A stretch of DNA of 64,000 bases from Hyparrhenia diplandra (Eukaryota > Streptophyta > Magnoliopsida > Poales > Poaceae). Positions 12,836 to 24,223 of this stretch are shown here, piece after piece; position 1 is the first letter of the stretch; each line of letters starts with the position of its first letter. The position numbers and the translations under genes are program-made. The notes under the pieces are model-generated. The model saw nothing but the letters and a program-made list of their open reading frames with translations. It was not told the origin of the DNA and ran no database searches. Location of the stretch: the NCBI GenBank assembly GCA_015847255.1, contig JADLZK010008586.1, positions 124,001 to 188,000 on the forward strand, given 5' to 3'.

Positions 12836-13353
12836 GCTTGTGTTGACACAAAATGTGCACTTGTGCCTCACACACAGCAAGTCGGATGAGCTAGCTTCCA
12901 AACGGGTGCCCGGGCGTCTTGATTCCGGAGGCGTGCCAGTCAGTTTGACCTGAAACTAACAAGGGATAATACCATGAGAGCAGGAACGTGCCTGGTGAGA
13001 CCAAGACAGTTCCATATGTATGGCCCCTCGAAGCCACTTATTTACGACATACAGCTATAGAAGCCGTCACCAATAGGTTTAGAGATGCATTCGGTAATCA
13101 TAAATAAAGCATGTGAATACAATTGCCAAATGATCATGAAGAGACATGTATGAATAAGTAAAATCCGATCATCAAGATATAAGATTGTGCAGCTCATGAC
13201 ATAGATCAATACCACTGCTAACACATTAATTATAAATAGGTAATTCATAAATATAAACCTAATCTAAATAACACATGCATAGGCTATTCCAACTAGTCTG
13301 CCGCACGTCTAGTTTTCCTAAAACCCGTCCAAAAGTAAATCCTAACAAGTTAA

Positions 13354-14083
13354 TCCACCGCATGATACAACTTGTTATAGATCTAAACCACTCTTTATAA
13401 CTAGATTAATCCACCGCATGATACAATCTAATCATAAAAAGCCAAAAGCATGCATATATCTAGATAGATCTATAAATACTCATTACTCGTTAAAGCGTAA
13501 CCGTATTCGGCAGGGTTACCGAATCGGGGTCCATGAAGAAGGAACAAATAAGTAAAATGTAAAAGAAACCTATCAGATTAAACCGATCTCTAGTCCACCG
13601 GATGACTAGCTCTAGAGTAACCCAAAGACTGCAGATTCCGCCGCACGGTACCCGGTCCTGTCAAGGCTTATTCTACGCCTAACGTGCACGAACCCACAAT
13701 ATGTAACAACTTAGATTGATCTAAGCTCGGCTATGATAATCATGAGATCTACTTGTCGTAATAAGATGAACATGAAAGCATTGGAAGATAGGTAGATCTT
13801 ATAAAAGGTATGAAGCCGAGCCCTATCAATCTAAATTGGGCAAAAGAGTGTATGCAAACATATAAAATAAATATAAAAGCATGCAACACATGATAACTTA
13901 ATGAATCTATTAGATCTTACCAAATCTAATAGAGCCGATAACTAGCTCCGAGCTAGACCTTAGCCTGCTGCACGACTCATGATCTAATAGAGAACCCTCT
14001 TGCTCCAAAGCTTAAATCCACCGGATGATACTAAGCATGGTAACAAGACTACTTGCACATAATCTAAATCCACCGGATGATAC
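13354..14083 (-). repeat. Five dispersed copies of TCCACCG[C/G]ATGA
   Basis: Copies start near 13354, 13410, 13594, 14017 and 14069; four of the five continue as TAC. Spacing is irregular, so this is not a simple tandem array. It could be a transcription factor site or leftover of internal duplication in the LTR. Confidence 0.6.
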
Positions 14084-14235
14084 TAGACATGATGCAAGGT
14101 TGCCGGTACTTACGGAGGTCGATGGATCGATAGTTCCTCTCGAAGCAACTCGACGACACGACTTGGACTCGAAGGTGGCACGGGACCGTTTGTTTGTATT
14201 GATTGTGAATTCTCCTTTACAATGGTCGAGGGTCA

Positions 14236-14245
14236 CTATTTATAC
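14236..14245 (-). promoter_or_regulatory. TATA-like box of the solo LTR
   Basis: The minus strand reads GTATAAATAG, a good TATA consensus inside the solo LTR. Function is inferred. Confidence 0.4.
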
Positions 14246-14639
14246 CCTGGACGTGATAAGAGTCCTGATAGACTACGATTACAAAGAGGAAAATCTAGCT
14301 AAAGGATAACTTATGCTCCAAGCCTTTTTTGGAGTCGTTATGACGTGTACACCGTGGTTTCCTCCTCTTCGGGCAGCTTGCCCATCGCCTATTAACTTGT
14401 CGAATCATCTCGACAACCAACCGCACGAAGCCATGCCGAATCTCTGACTCAGCCGAATGGTGATAGGTACCTGACCGCACAGATGACTTCCCGAATACTG
14501 TAGCTTTGCCGAATATCACGTACTGCATGGGATACGTACCGAATGCCTTCTTGCCGAATGCTTCCCATTAGCATCTTGTACTGGCCCACCTGTCATCCTA
14601 GGCTTACTAAAATTTAGTGTTAATAGCTTGATTCTGTTG

Positions 14640-15228
14640 AGTAAATGAGGATCTTCTGATGTCCTTTTAATTTAAGGCATGCGATTTGGGTGATCCACAG
14701 AGTCCCTTGTCTATTGTGTAGGGTTTGCTCTTGTTCACTGTGCTAGATAATTTGGTACCGAGATATTCGGTATCTTTGCATTTGGAGAGGGAAAGGTGAG
14801 TTTAGCTTATTTAATCCACCCAAATATTAGGCTTCTTCGCCTCCCCCCTTTTGTTATATATATTTTTTCTGAGACGAGAGGAAACTTTTTGTTCTCCCCG
14901 AATCTTAGGCTTCTTTGCCTTTTGTAGGATGGAGGAAGCCTTTTTGTCCCATCCGAATCCTGAGGCATTTTTGCCCTTTTGTTTTTGGCACCCTGGCCAG
15001 GTTTGTTGATTTCTTCTGCAAACTTTGAGTTACATCTTTATTCGAATACCCAAGATGCTACTTTGTCGCGTCTTGTTTTCGATAAGCCTTCAGACAAGTC
15101 ATCGATTGGGGAAAAGGTACTCTTAAATTAGAGGTAATATTACAAAGGGCTGTCTCATTAAAAAACCTCACACCCCCGAGATGGCTTCCCGTGAGGAAAA
15201 AGAGCGCAGTCCCCTATTGTGTTTCGGT
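14640..15228 (-). other. 3' untranslated part of the Tat-like element
   Basis: No coding sequence. It contains imperfect repeats of CCGAATCTTAGGCTTCTTTGCC (near 14820-14850, 14897-14922 and 14950-14982) and the block TGAGGTTTTTTAATGAGACA on the minus strand. Such blocks are common between integrase and the 3' LTR in Tat elements (from memory). Confidence 0.5.
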
Positions 15229-16305
15229 TTAATTGTTACAGTAGAATTTTAAAGCGAAAGAAAAAATAACAACTCCCATTTTTGGGAGCAAATGTTCAAG
15301 GGTAGAATCTGCGGAGATTGTCCGCATTCCATGTGTGGTTGTTTCTTCCTCGTCTTCATTCTTGAGCCGAAATACTCCTGGCTTCAGCATGCTTGATACC
15401 ACAAATGGACCATACCATTGTGACTGCAATTTACCCCGCGCTTGTCTGGATGCCGAATTAAGACCATGTCGCTGGCATATATGCTCATTCGAGTATAGAT
15501 TTGTCTCGCTAGCTTTTCGTCTCATGATGGTACTTGTCAAGGTTTTCAGCGGCTTGTAACTTTCTAAATTTGGATGTGTCAGCATCGACATATCTTTGAA
15601 TTTCGATATTTTTGCGATTTCGGTGCGGAAAGAGCCAAGCTTTAGTTCTTTCGGGGTTACGGCCTCCTCGCCGTAGAGTAACCGGAATGATGTGAATCTG
15701 GTTGTTCTTGAAAGAGATATATTGTGGCCCCATACGGCTATGACCATTTCGGTTGGCCATCTGCCTTTTTTTGCATTCCATAGCGCTTTTGATACTGCCG
15801 AAAATATAAGCCCATTCACCTTTTGACTGCTCCATTACTCGTGGGTGGTTAACCGAAGCGAAAGTTAGCTTGATGGACAGCTCGCTACAGAAATTCCTGA
15901 ATTCGGTTGAGTCAAATTGCTTCCCGTTGTCGTGATGTAAGCCGGGACACCGAATCGGCATACAATTTCTTTGCCAGACGGAACTAACTAATGTTCAGAG
16001 GTGATTTTTGCCAGAGGCTTGGCTTCAATCCATTTCGTAAAGTATTCCAGGGCCACCGCGGAGAATTTTAGATTTCCTGGTGCCGTTGGCAAAGGACCGA
16101 CAATATCAACTCCCCACCGCTGCAAAGGCCAGGTTGGTATTATGGGTTTCGTGGGATTTCTTGGAGCGGTTTTGCTTGTTGGTGAACATCCGACAGTTTT
16201 GCATGTTTTTACGAGCTGTTTGGCGTCTTCGGCTGCTGTGGGCCAATAGAACCCTTGCCTCATTGCTCGTGTGCTATCTCGTGGGGGGCCTCGTGTGCTC
16301 CACAC
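15229..16305 (-). pseudogene. Integrase of the Tat-like element (broken)
   Basis: Several minus-strand frames cover integrase. At 16305-15988 are a decayed zinc-binding part and the start of the catalytic core (WGVDIVGPLPTAPGN; ALEYFTKWIEAKPL), which holds the first catalytic Asp. At 15961-15509 follow the D-x-x-FxS part (HHDNGKQFDSTEFRNFC) and the region before the catalytic Glu. At 15819-15229 lies the C-terminal GPFVV / GVFRLKNEDEE tail. The frames differ, so at least two indels have accumulated. Confidence 0.85.
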
Positions 16306-16386
16306 ATGCCTCCATGTATTTCGGTCGAAAAGCTTTCTCCATAATTCGGTGTTGATGCACTTTAGTTTCGTGCTACAACTCCATCT

Positions 16387-17583
16387 TTATACAAGTCTCC
16401 CCGATGATAAAGTAATGCTTTGTTCTTGAAGCCATTCTTTTTGCTCATGTTTACATTCGGGTTCATAGGTCCCCCGCCAGAAAGCGAAAATGGGACTTCT
16501 CCAGTCTTGACTTGCTATGGCGTGAATTATTCTAGGCATGTCTTCCTCTTCTTTGATTGCTCTGGCTGTTAGCAGCTGGAAGAAAACATCCGGTGGCGTC
16601 GGGATTTCCAAGGCTGCTGCTTTGGCCAATTCATCTGCTTCTCGGTTGTCACTTCTAGGAATGTGCTTAACCGAGAAGCCCGTGAAATGTTTTTCCATTT
16701 TTCTCACCGCCTGCTGGGTATTTGATTAGCATGGGCTCCTTTGCCGAATATTCTTTCTCAACATGACCACTAACCACTTTTGAATCGGTGTAGATGATGC
16801 ATCTTTTCACCCCCATTGCTCTTAGCTTGCGGAGCGCAAGCACCACTACCTCGTATTCAGCTGTGTTGTTTGTTTCAAATAATTGCAATCTTCTTTGCAT
16901 AATGAACAGAGGGTCCTATGGGGGTGTGAGTACTGTCAAAATTCCGCACCTTTTTCACACCATGCACCGTCGCAATGTACTGTCCACATCGGTTCCTAGA
17001 AACCGACGGAGTGTCATGGGCCGATGGAGTCCAATCGGCTATGAAATCCGCAATTGCCTGTGAATTAATGGCTGACCTATGTTCATAGTCAATGACAAAT
17101 TCATTCAGAGCCCGTTCGGTTGCCATGCAACCCAAAATAGTTTGGGTTGGAGTCATTTGTAGCACTTTTCGTTTGTATTTGGTAATTATTGTCCCACCAT
17201 GGATTAACTAAGTTTAAAAGATTCGTCTCGCACTTTTTTCGACTAAACTGCACAATTAGTTTTATTGTTTATCTACATTTAGTGCTCCATACATGCGTCA
17301 AAAGATTTGATATGACGGGTACTGTAGCACTTTTTGGGTTTGCTTTTTGGCCTTGCATGGCAACCGAACGGGCTCTCAATTCAGCTGCTCATTTCCCTAT
17401 TCTGCTGATTGCTTCACTATTTTTGAACAAAGATTCCAAGGGCTGAGAGGGGACCACCCGAATGTTGTGAGCCTGAAAGTAACGCTTGAGCTTTCTGGAT
17501 GCCATGACCACCGTGTAGGCGATTTTCTTGAGTTCGGAGTAGTTTAGCTTTGCATCTGAAAGGGCCTCGGATACGTAGTACAC
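16387..17583 (-). pseudogene. RNase H region of the Tat-like element, split by a MITE
   Basis: The RT-associated RNase H is at 17583-17389 (YYVSEAL...YSELKKIAYTVVMASRKLK) and continues after the MITE at 17107-16875 (EFVIDYEHRSAINSQAIADFIADW). A second RNase H-like domain follows at 16900-16387 with NTAEYEVVVLALRKL and a YTDSKVV motif, typical of Tat-group elements. Removing the MITE and one TSD restores the frame across the junction. Confidence 0.85.
17108..17375. mobile_element. MITE with TSD TCA, terminal repeats GAGCCCGTTCGGTTGCCATG
   Basis: A 268-bp element with almost perfect inverted ends (GAGCCCGTTCGGTTGCCATG...CATGGCAACCGAACGGGCTC), flanked by TCA on both sides. Interior phrases such as CTGTAGCACTTTTTGGGTT are shared with the elements at 50469-50712 and 52588-52831. 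It has no coding capacity. A 3-bp TNA target site fits the PIF/Harbinger (Tourist) type; the superfamily call is inference. Confidence 0.85.
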
Positions 17584-17639
17584 CGGAATTGCTTGAGCTT
17601 GTGGTCATGCTGTTTCTCCTCCACTAAGACTGCGCTTAT

Positions 17640-18555
17640 GACGATCGGTGATGTAGCCAGATATAGCAACAGGGTTCCTTTCGCGATGGTTTGGACATAG
17701 CTGTTAGATTTGTCAAGTAATCCTTTAGGTCTTCGAAGGCTTTCTGTTGTTCAAGGCCCCATTCAAATTCCGAACTCTCTTTGCGTACTTTGAAGAAAGG
17801 CAGGCCCTTTTTGGCTGATCTTGAAATGTTTCTGCTCAGCGCCGCAAGGCGTCCGGTTAACCCCTATACCCCTTTTCGGTTGTTTGGGGTTTCATTTTTA
17901 AGATTGCTGTAATCTTGTCCGGATTCACTTCTATGCCCCTTGCCGAAACTAAGCACCCTAGCATTTTTCTTTTGGTGATACCGAATATACACTTCTCTAG
18001 GTTTAACCTCAACCCGCTCCCCCTGAGGTTTATGAAAGTTTCTTTGAGATCGGCTATCTGTGATTCCTTCTTATTGCTGATCACCACTATGTCATCCATA
18101 TAAGTTTTGAGATTTTTCTCTTCTTTTTGTTCTCCGAACACTTCGTCGACATCCTTGAAAAGGTGGGTCCTGTGTTTTGCAGCCCTTCTGGCATTTGCTT
18201 GAAGCAATAAGTGCCCCCCTGGAGTGATAAAACTTGTCTTTTCTTCATCCTCCGGATTCATCCAGATTTGGTGATATCCGGAGAAGCAGTCGAGGAGGCT
18301 CATCCTTTCGCAGCCTGCGGCTATATCAATCAATGTGTCGATTCTAGGGAGAGGATAAGGATCTTTCGAGCATGCTTTGTTTAGGTGCGTGAAATCAACA
18401 CACATTCGCCACTTCTTGACACTTTCGGTGGTTGTCTTCTTTTGTACCATAACCATGTTTGCTAACCATTCTGGATATTGCACCGGACTAATTACTCCGG
18501 CGTCCGATAACCTTTGGACCTCTACCGCTGCTGCTTCACTTCTTTCGCCAGACAA
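17640..18555 (-). pseudogene. Reverse transcriptase of the Tat-like element
   Basis: The frame at 18555-17857 shows EVQRLSDAGVISPVQYPEWL, CVDFTHLNKACSKDPYPLP, LLDCFSGYHQIWM and the catalytic YMDD box near 18100-18085 (YMDDIVVI). The segment between SFITPGG and LKTYMDD is altered, consistent with a frameshift. The thumb and start of RNase H continue in other frames to about 17640. It cannot encode an active enzyme as it stands. Confidence 0.88.
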
Positions 18556-18835
18556 TTTTTGTAGCTTCTGCTTCTTTGGTTTTATGGCTTTTTTGACATT
18601 TAGGTTGTCTTTGAGCCAAGGCTTCGCTGACTCCTTTCAAGTCCCCCGGTGACCAGCGAATACGTCCTTGTTTTCATTCAGGAATGTTATTAGGTTCGAC
18701 CTTTCTTCCTCATTTAATTCTACTCCCACTATCACGGCTCTATCGGGACATGCTTCTACCAGCGGTATCTTCTTTGTGGCTTTGGCGGAATCTACTTTCG
18801 GCTCTTTGAGCTTGTCGGTTTCGGCTTCAATCTCG

Positions 18836-19336
18836 TCATCGTTCTTTTTCCTTGCTGGTTATAGTGACTTCATTGATCATGCTATAACCCGGAATAGGCC
18901 TTCCATCTATTCGGCGGGCTGCTTCCTGGTCACCCCGGACTGTTATGACACCGAAAGGCGAAGGTATCTTCATACATAGATAGCTCTGCTTTATGACTGC
19001 ATCAAACTTGCTGATTACTCCTCTTCCGAAGATTGCTGTGTAGGGATATACTATGTTGACTATATCGAAGGTAATTGTTTCGGTTCTGACTTTTCTCTCT
19101 TCGCAGAATGCAACCATAATGTCTTTCTTTCCGATAGCATCTATTCTTTTTCCACCGAAACCGAATAATGCATTTTCGGCTGGCTGCAGGGTCCTTCTAT
19201 CCATCCCCATGCTCTCGAATGCCTTGATAAACAGAATGTCCGCCGAAGTTCCGTTGTCCACCAAGATGTTATGCAGAGTGTAGTTTGCTACATTCGCCGT
19301 TGCGACGAATACATCACAGTGGGGATAATCTTGCAC
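18836..19336 (-). pseudogene. Aspartic protease region of the Tat-like element
   Basis: A 166-residue frame contains LHNILVDNGTSADILFIKAF, where the usual D-S/T-G catalytic triad appears as DNGTSADILF, as in Tat-type proteases. Downstream are FGFGGKRIDAIGK and VVYPYTAI-FGR-like parts (here NIVYPYTAIFGRGV). The frame ends before the reverse transcriptase. Confidence 0.8.
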
Positions 19337-19630
19337 CTAGAAATCGCTTTCGTCGAAGGTGATAGGGACTAGAGACCATGCTGGCCTATTTAGCGGTAAT
19401 CTTGGGGATACGGTGTGTACCCTTCTTTCATAGTCTTTCCTGGCTCTCTTACTTTCATGCTCTAAGTTGGATCCTCGTGTGATTGCATAAATGTGACTGT
19501 TGGAGGGGAGCACCAAATTCATTGTTCTGTTTTCCTGGTTACCTTCTGGCTTGATCTGAGTATTCGGCTGTTGACACTTGAGGTTTGCCGGGAATGAGAC
19601 TACGACTGACTGAGCCTGATTTTGCGAAGG

Positions 19631-20235
19631 CTACGGCAGAGGATAATACCCGGGGTAATTCCAGGAATATTGCTGCTGCTGCGCTGGTTGCGAATATTGC
19701 TGCTGTACTAGATGAGGGTAATCTGTACTGGCTGACTTTGGTAAGGCCTGAAATGGGAGTTGGCCTGACTTACCAAAGTTTCTCTCCGTGTTATGAAACA
19801 CGTGTTTTGGGGTTTGGCTACTCGTGAGCTTTCGTCTTTCATTTTCTGCTCTTTTGCTAGCTGGCCATATTTGCATTCTCTACTAAAGTGGCCGGAATCC
19901 TCGCCACAAATGAAACAGTAGGGAACTTTCGGGCCTCTCCCCCTTCTGCGTCCTCTTCCTCTTGCTCCACGGCCTCCTCTATTCGGCTGGGGTGGCCTGG
20001 GCTTCTGGTGGTTTTGGGTGTTGTTTCAATGGCCAACTTCGGCTTATTGTGCCGAATCCTCCTGGACATTGTTGACTGGCCGGAAGCTCTTGCCTCTCCG
20101 CTGATGGTTGTTGTTGGTTGGATTCGGTGATTGGTGTTTCGCATCCTTTCTAGCTGCCTTTCTTCTCTTGAGGCCTTCTTACGCTTTGGCGAATTTCCCG
20201 ATCTGCTCGAATAGCTCTTTTCTTGTTTCGGGCTC
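19631..20235 (-). pseudogene. Gag C-terminal part with zinc knuckle (Tat-like)
   Basis: The minus strand encodes a CFICGEDSGHFSRECK-type CCHC knuckle near 19920-19880, in a different frame from its surroundings. Next come a charged, Gln/Gly/Arg-rich linker and a KELFEQIGKFAKA piece near 20222-20185. Frameshifts and a stop break the frame. Gag N-terminal sequence and the 5' LTR are missing, so truncation lies near 20235. Confidence 0.7.
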
Positions 20236-20239
20236 TTCT

Positions 20240-20358
20240 CTGTCTGGAGGAGGACAAAGACAAGCCGCCGCAGGACCTTTGTGCCATAGAGGCTACCGAA
20301 TTCCGCGAGTCGTGGATCAGGCTCTGGTCTGACGCATTCGGCGACTTTGAGTTCACCA
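20240..20358 (+). pseudogene. DUF6598 copy A, exon 1 remnant
   Basis: It encodes AIEATEFRESWIRLWSDAFG and then DFEFT, ending at a GTGAGT donor. The split codon joins exon 2 to give FEFTTKIPPM, close to the FEDTT-xPPM wording I recall for the family. The start codon is not visible. Confidence 0.65.
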
Positions 20359-20514
20359 GTGAGTTCCATCTTTTCTTCCTCCCGTTTACTTGTGTTTCAT
20401 CAATCCAATTCAGTTTAATTTCATCAGTCCAATCAGTACGTTTCTTGTCTCCTTCAATCCTTCAAGCGATTGAGTTTTTATATTCGTGTAACAACAAGCT
20501 AGTTAGGATGAGTA

Positions 20515-20706
20515 TGTTGTTTTCCCATCATGTAATGATTGAAGATTGCACTTAAAAAACGTAAAACGTTGAGTCTATTGCTTTCCCATCATGTAATGAT
20601 CGAAGACTGCACCTGTTGTTTTCCAATCATGTAATGATTGAAGATTGCACTTAAAAGTCTTGTTTTTCCCACCATGTGATGATTGAACATTGAAGATTGC
20701 ACTTAA
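20515..20706 (+). repeat. Short tandem repeats in intron 1 of DUF6598 copy A
   Basis: Four imperfect copies of a ~40-bp unit (CCCATCATGTAATGATTGAA followed by GATTGCACTTAAAA) lie between exons 1 and 2, separated by short spacers. Copies start near 20522, 20584, 20623 and 20668. Confidence 0.8.
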
Positions 20707-20912
20707 ACACGTTAAGGTTTTCTCTGGTATATATCATCACGTGTTTGTAACAACTTGACACATTGATGAAATGTGGTAGCAGGATCACGAATATACAGTA
20801 TAATGATTGTTGAGATTGATCCTTGCGCACATTCTCCTCTTGTTATGCTACAGTTTGTTGCGGCAATCAAAGTCATTTGAAATTTATCTAACTCATAGCT
20901 TATTATGTGCAG

Positions 20913-22060
20913 CCAAGATCCCTCCCATGCGTTTTACTGATAATCCTGCCCCTCCATACACTGCCTCTCAATTTGGTACTCTACAGATCTTTTCAGTCAA
21001 GGTGCAGGAGTAACAGGGGGTTTACAGTGGCCACTCCATGTCTTTGGGACGGTTGCTCTGCGCGATGCAGTTGATCGTAGACGCAATATTATCTTCAACC
21101 GCAAAAGGGATGTGTTGACGATAAAATCGGTAACACACCAAAACAAGAGCTAGATCGCTCTACGTAGGGCAAGCCGAAAATCGGGGATCGGCAAGCGCCT
21201 AGAGATATCCACACCTGGACCTTGTGCCTCCAACGATGAGCGCGATACGCAAGACACGTCGTCGGAGGAGCCTCGTCGGGAGCGCGGTACGCAAGACACG
21301 CCGGCGAAGTCTCTTGAAACCCGAAACCCCACACGCCCGGGACGGACCCCGTGAGGGCGTGCAGCAGCTATGGGCTGCCCTAGCCGGCCTGACCGCTCTA
21401 GGGCGTTGTTGTCGTCGATCTTCCGTTCATGGCATCGGCGGCGAAGAAGGAGGGAGGATGACCTACAAGCAAGACGGTAGTAGATGTGTTTTTGTCGATT
21501 GGATGTAGATGGGATCAAATCGGCCATAAACCTCTTTATTATATAGAGGGGGGTGGTCTTATCCCTTTAGGAAACCATCCTTGGACGTTTCCAAGTACCA
21601 AAAACCGACCTAAACACGATTGGAAACAAATCGGTTCGGATCTCGTACGGACACGGAGCTGCGTCGGGCTGACCGGACGCTGGTCAAGCCCTGACCGGAC
21701 GCTCCGGTCGGTGCGTCCGGCAGAGAGGTCTGCAGCTGGCTCGCGCCGCGCGACCTGACCGGACGCTGGACCGGACGCCGCACCGGACGCACCGGGCGCG
21801 TCCGGTCGGTGTCCCGGAGGAGGCGCGACCCGACCGGACGCGCTGACCGGACGCCTGGACCGACGCGCCAGTGAGTCCGGTCGGTGAGTCCGGTCATATT
21901 CCGTAAAGCCGTTTTCGATCCTCCTCGAGAATTTGGCTAAGTCCGAAATTTGCGGTGACTTGGACCTCCAAAATATGGCTAAGTCTGGAATTTTTGCGGT
22001 GGTTTAGCCTATGCCATTTTTGGGTGTCAACAGGATGGTTTCTAAACCCTCACCCAAGAG
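20913..22060 (+). pseudogene. DUF6598 copy A, exon 2, split by a solo LTR
   Basis: The acceptor TATGTGCAG precedes 20913 and the donor GTACAT follows 22060. Coding parts are 20913-21112 and 22038-22060; 21113-22032 is the LTR and 22033-22037 the duplicated target. After removing these, the frame runs RKRD-G-F-stop-TLTQE. One base is missing after VKVQE near 21010. Confidence 0.8.
21113..22032 (+). mobile_element. Solo LTR with TSD GGATG
   Basis: 920 bp, beginning TGTTGACG and ending GTGTCAACA, flanked by GGATG at 21108-21112 and 22033-22037. No internal region or second LTR is present. The interior is rich in repeats of GACCGGACGC and GTCCGGTCGG. It lies inside a coding exon and so inactivates the host gene. 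Lineage is uncertain, and the strand given is arbitrary. Confidence 0.92.
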
Positions 22061-22340
22061 GTACATACAATAATCTAAACCCTAAAGCATCATTTATTTC
22101 ATGCTGTGCCCCCAAATGTACTCCTCAGTCTCAAAATAAATCAACTTCTAGAGTTGTCCGAAGTCAAATTAATCTAAGTTTGATCAAACTTATATGAAAG
22201 AGCACCAATATTTATGATACTAAATTGGTATGACTATCACTACATATGAAATATATGTTTATAACATACTTATTTGGTGTTATAGACTATATTACTCTTT
22301 CATATAAAGTTGATCTAGCTCAAGATAGTTTGACTTTCTG

Positions 22341-24223
22341 TGATTCTAGAAAATTGTTTTTTTTTCTACAAGAAACTGTCCATTGGATGCCAATCCTGAA
22401 CCATCTAGTGGTGGCCATGGAACATTCAAAAAATAGATGCATAACAGTTTCATCAACACTGTCATGGCAAAGTGGACAGGAGTAGCCTTCTTCTAGGAAC
22501 TTCCCTCTTCTTTGTGGTATGTCTCTTGTGTTTAGTCGATCACTTAGGAGTATACAGGTGAATAATTTTATTCTGGGGACACATTTTGTTTTCCAAATCC
22601 AGCGAAACGGGGCAGCTGCAGTGTGGGAAGCAAAGGCAAGGTGGTAGTACTTACTCGAAGTGTACAAGCCATTCCAGAAGTAGGTCCAGATGTGCATCTT
22701 GTTGGGCATTATCTCTCAATTGGTCCAGGATTATATTGAACAACTGCAACTCATTGAAAGCCACTCTTGACGTAGGCAAATTGAAAATGGTCAGAGAGTC
22801 TAGCCGCAAGGGAGCTTTATTAACCGAGATGTCCTTGTTTCTAACGAACTCATGAAGATGAGAGAACTTTGAACTCAAGGGCTGATCCTCAAAGCCATCA
22901 TGCCAAAGATTAATAGTTAGCCCATTTCCAGGAATGCATTTAGCTATATCTCTGAATTGAGTAACCAATCTGACAATATCACGCCACCAGAAAGATCCCC
23001 TAGCTGTTGAGAGGTGTGGAACTTTTCCAATGTAGTAAGACTCCCAAACCAAATGAACCAAAGGAACATCTTTTTTTATTGTAGAATTTATCTAGCTGTT
23101 TTATGAGAAAACTTCACTTTGAAGAATGAAGATATAAGTTTCTACTTCCAAACCTTCTTTTTTTCTTTGGAATGGTGACTGATGGCCAGGCAGCTAAATT
23201 ATATCCTTTAGCAACTATGGCATTACCTCTCCACAGGCATTTCTTTTTCTCTAATTTTATCAATAGCTTCAAATACCATCTTGGGCAACTTGATTGTACA
23301 CATATAATAAGTTGGCAAAGAGGATAAGACCAAGTTAACCAACTAGAGACAGTCTTCTTTCTACTCTGCAAACTAGAGGTGCAAAGTCTCTGACAAGAGG
23401 TTTGGTTGTCCCCAATGGTAGTCCTAAATATGTGTAAGGTAAAGTACCAATTGTGCAACCAAAAACTCCTGCTAGTTGAATCACTTTCTCACTGCCCACA
23501 TTGATAGGAACGAGGCAAGGCTTGTGATAATTGACCTTAAGACCAGTGGACTCCGCAAAACTCTGTAGCAGTGCCTTAAGACAAAAGATTTTCCTAGCAT
23601 CAGCTTGCATGAAACATGAAAAGTAGCATATCATCCGCGTACTGTATGATAGGAAAATGATCTACATCTCTGTTAGGCAATGGAAGGCTGAAAAGGCCTT
23701 GATTGTATGCTCTATCCATGATACTTTGGAGGATGTCAGCTGCCAAAACAAATAACAAAGGTGAGAGGAGATCGCCTTTGTCGACCCCTCTTTGCTTTGA
23801 GGAACTCCTTTCCTCGGCAAGCTGCTGGTGGCTAGAGCAAGGAGCCAAAGGCCCCCGCGGCCACCCCAGGTTCAAAACCTGGTGACCGCGGTATTTCCGT
23901 GCAAAATGCATGGGAATGAGGAGAAAAGGCTCCTTAACTCAAAAAAAAAAAAAAAAAATTAGGAGCACAGAAGAAATGCCACGAAGATCGAGTATTTTGA
24001 ATCCAGTTGACCCATCTTTGGGGAAAACCCATGGCTTGCATAATCTGAAGGATGGCACTGTGTTCAACTTTATCAAAAGCCTTCTTGAAATCTAGCTTAA
24101 GAAGGATTCTCTCTTTTAGAGTGGTGGCAATGATATAAAAATTCAAAAGCCCAGCCCAAGCAATACTGGATTGATTTCCCTTGAAGAAAACCATATTGAT
24201 TTCTGTGTATGATGTTGAGTATC
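22341..24223 (-). mobile_element. 5'-truncated L1-type LINE (broken ORF2)
   Basis: Minus-strand frames give a non-LTR reverse transcriptase: LKLDFKKAFDKVEHSAI, RGVDKGDLLSPLLFVLAADI, then YADDMLLF near 23650-23625, and GLPLGTTKP. At the C-terminus are FRWIWKTKCVPRIKLF and CPLC...ETVMHLFFEC, the zf-RVT domain. ACTTTCTG flanks both sides (22333-22340 and 24224-24231) as a candidate TSD. Endonuclease and ORF1 are missing. Several frameshifts and an inserted SINE disrupt it. Confidence 0.88.
23820..23958 (+). mobile_element. tRNA-derived SINE inside the LINE
   Basis: It contains a Pol III box B-like GGTTCAAAACC near 23870 with the pairing CCAGG...CCTGG, and ends in 18 A residues at 23941-23958. 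It splits the LINE between the CAPNF region and KQRGVDKGD. A box A candidate (TGGCTAGAGCAAGG) lies upstream. Exact ends and TSD are not clear. Confidence 0.65.

Larger units (their letters stand above)
12841..14625 (-). mobile_element. Solo LTR with 5-bp TSD GCTTG
   Basis: The 1785-bp segment begins TGTTGACAC and ends GTGTTAATA. It is flanked by GCTTG at 12836-12840 and 14626-14630. The expected end would be GTGTCAACA, so two C-to-T changes explain the mismatch. No primer-binding site or purine tract adjoins either end, which fits a solo LTR left by recombination. The motif TCCACCG[C/G]ATGA recurs five times inside. Orientation follows a minus-strand TATA box. Confidence 0.75.
14631..20235 (-). 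mobile_element. Degenerate Tat-lineage Ty3/gypsy polyprotein region
   Basis: Minus-strand order is gag with a CCHC knuckle, protease, reverse transcriptase, RNase H, then integrase, as in Ty3/gypsy elements. Protease motif wording (DNGTSADILF) and the long 3' untranslated part fit the Tat group. Many frameshifts and stops break every domain. A MITE interrupts RNase H. No matching LTR pair is present: the left side meets a solo LTR at 14625 and the right side stops near exon 1 of the DUF6598 relic, so the copy is truncated. Confidence 0.85.

Noticed and set aside
14631..20235. Tat-like element with the solo LTR at 12841-14625 as its 3' LTR
   Set aside because: No purine tract precedes the LTR, no primer site follows it, and GCTTG flanks the LTR itself as an independent insertion.
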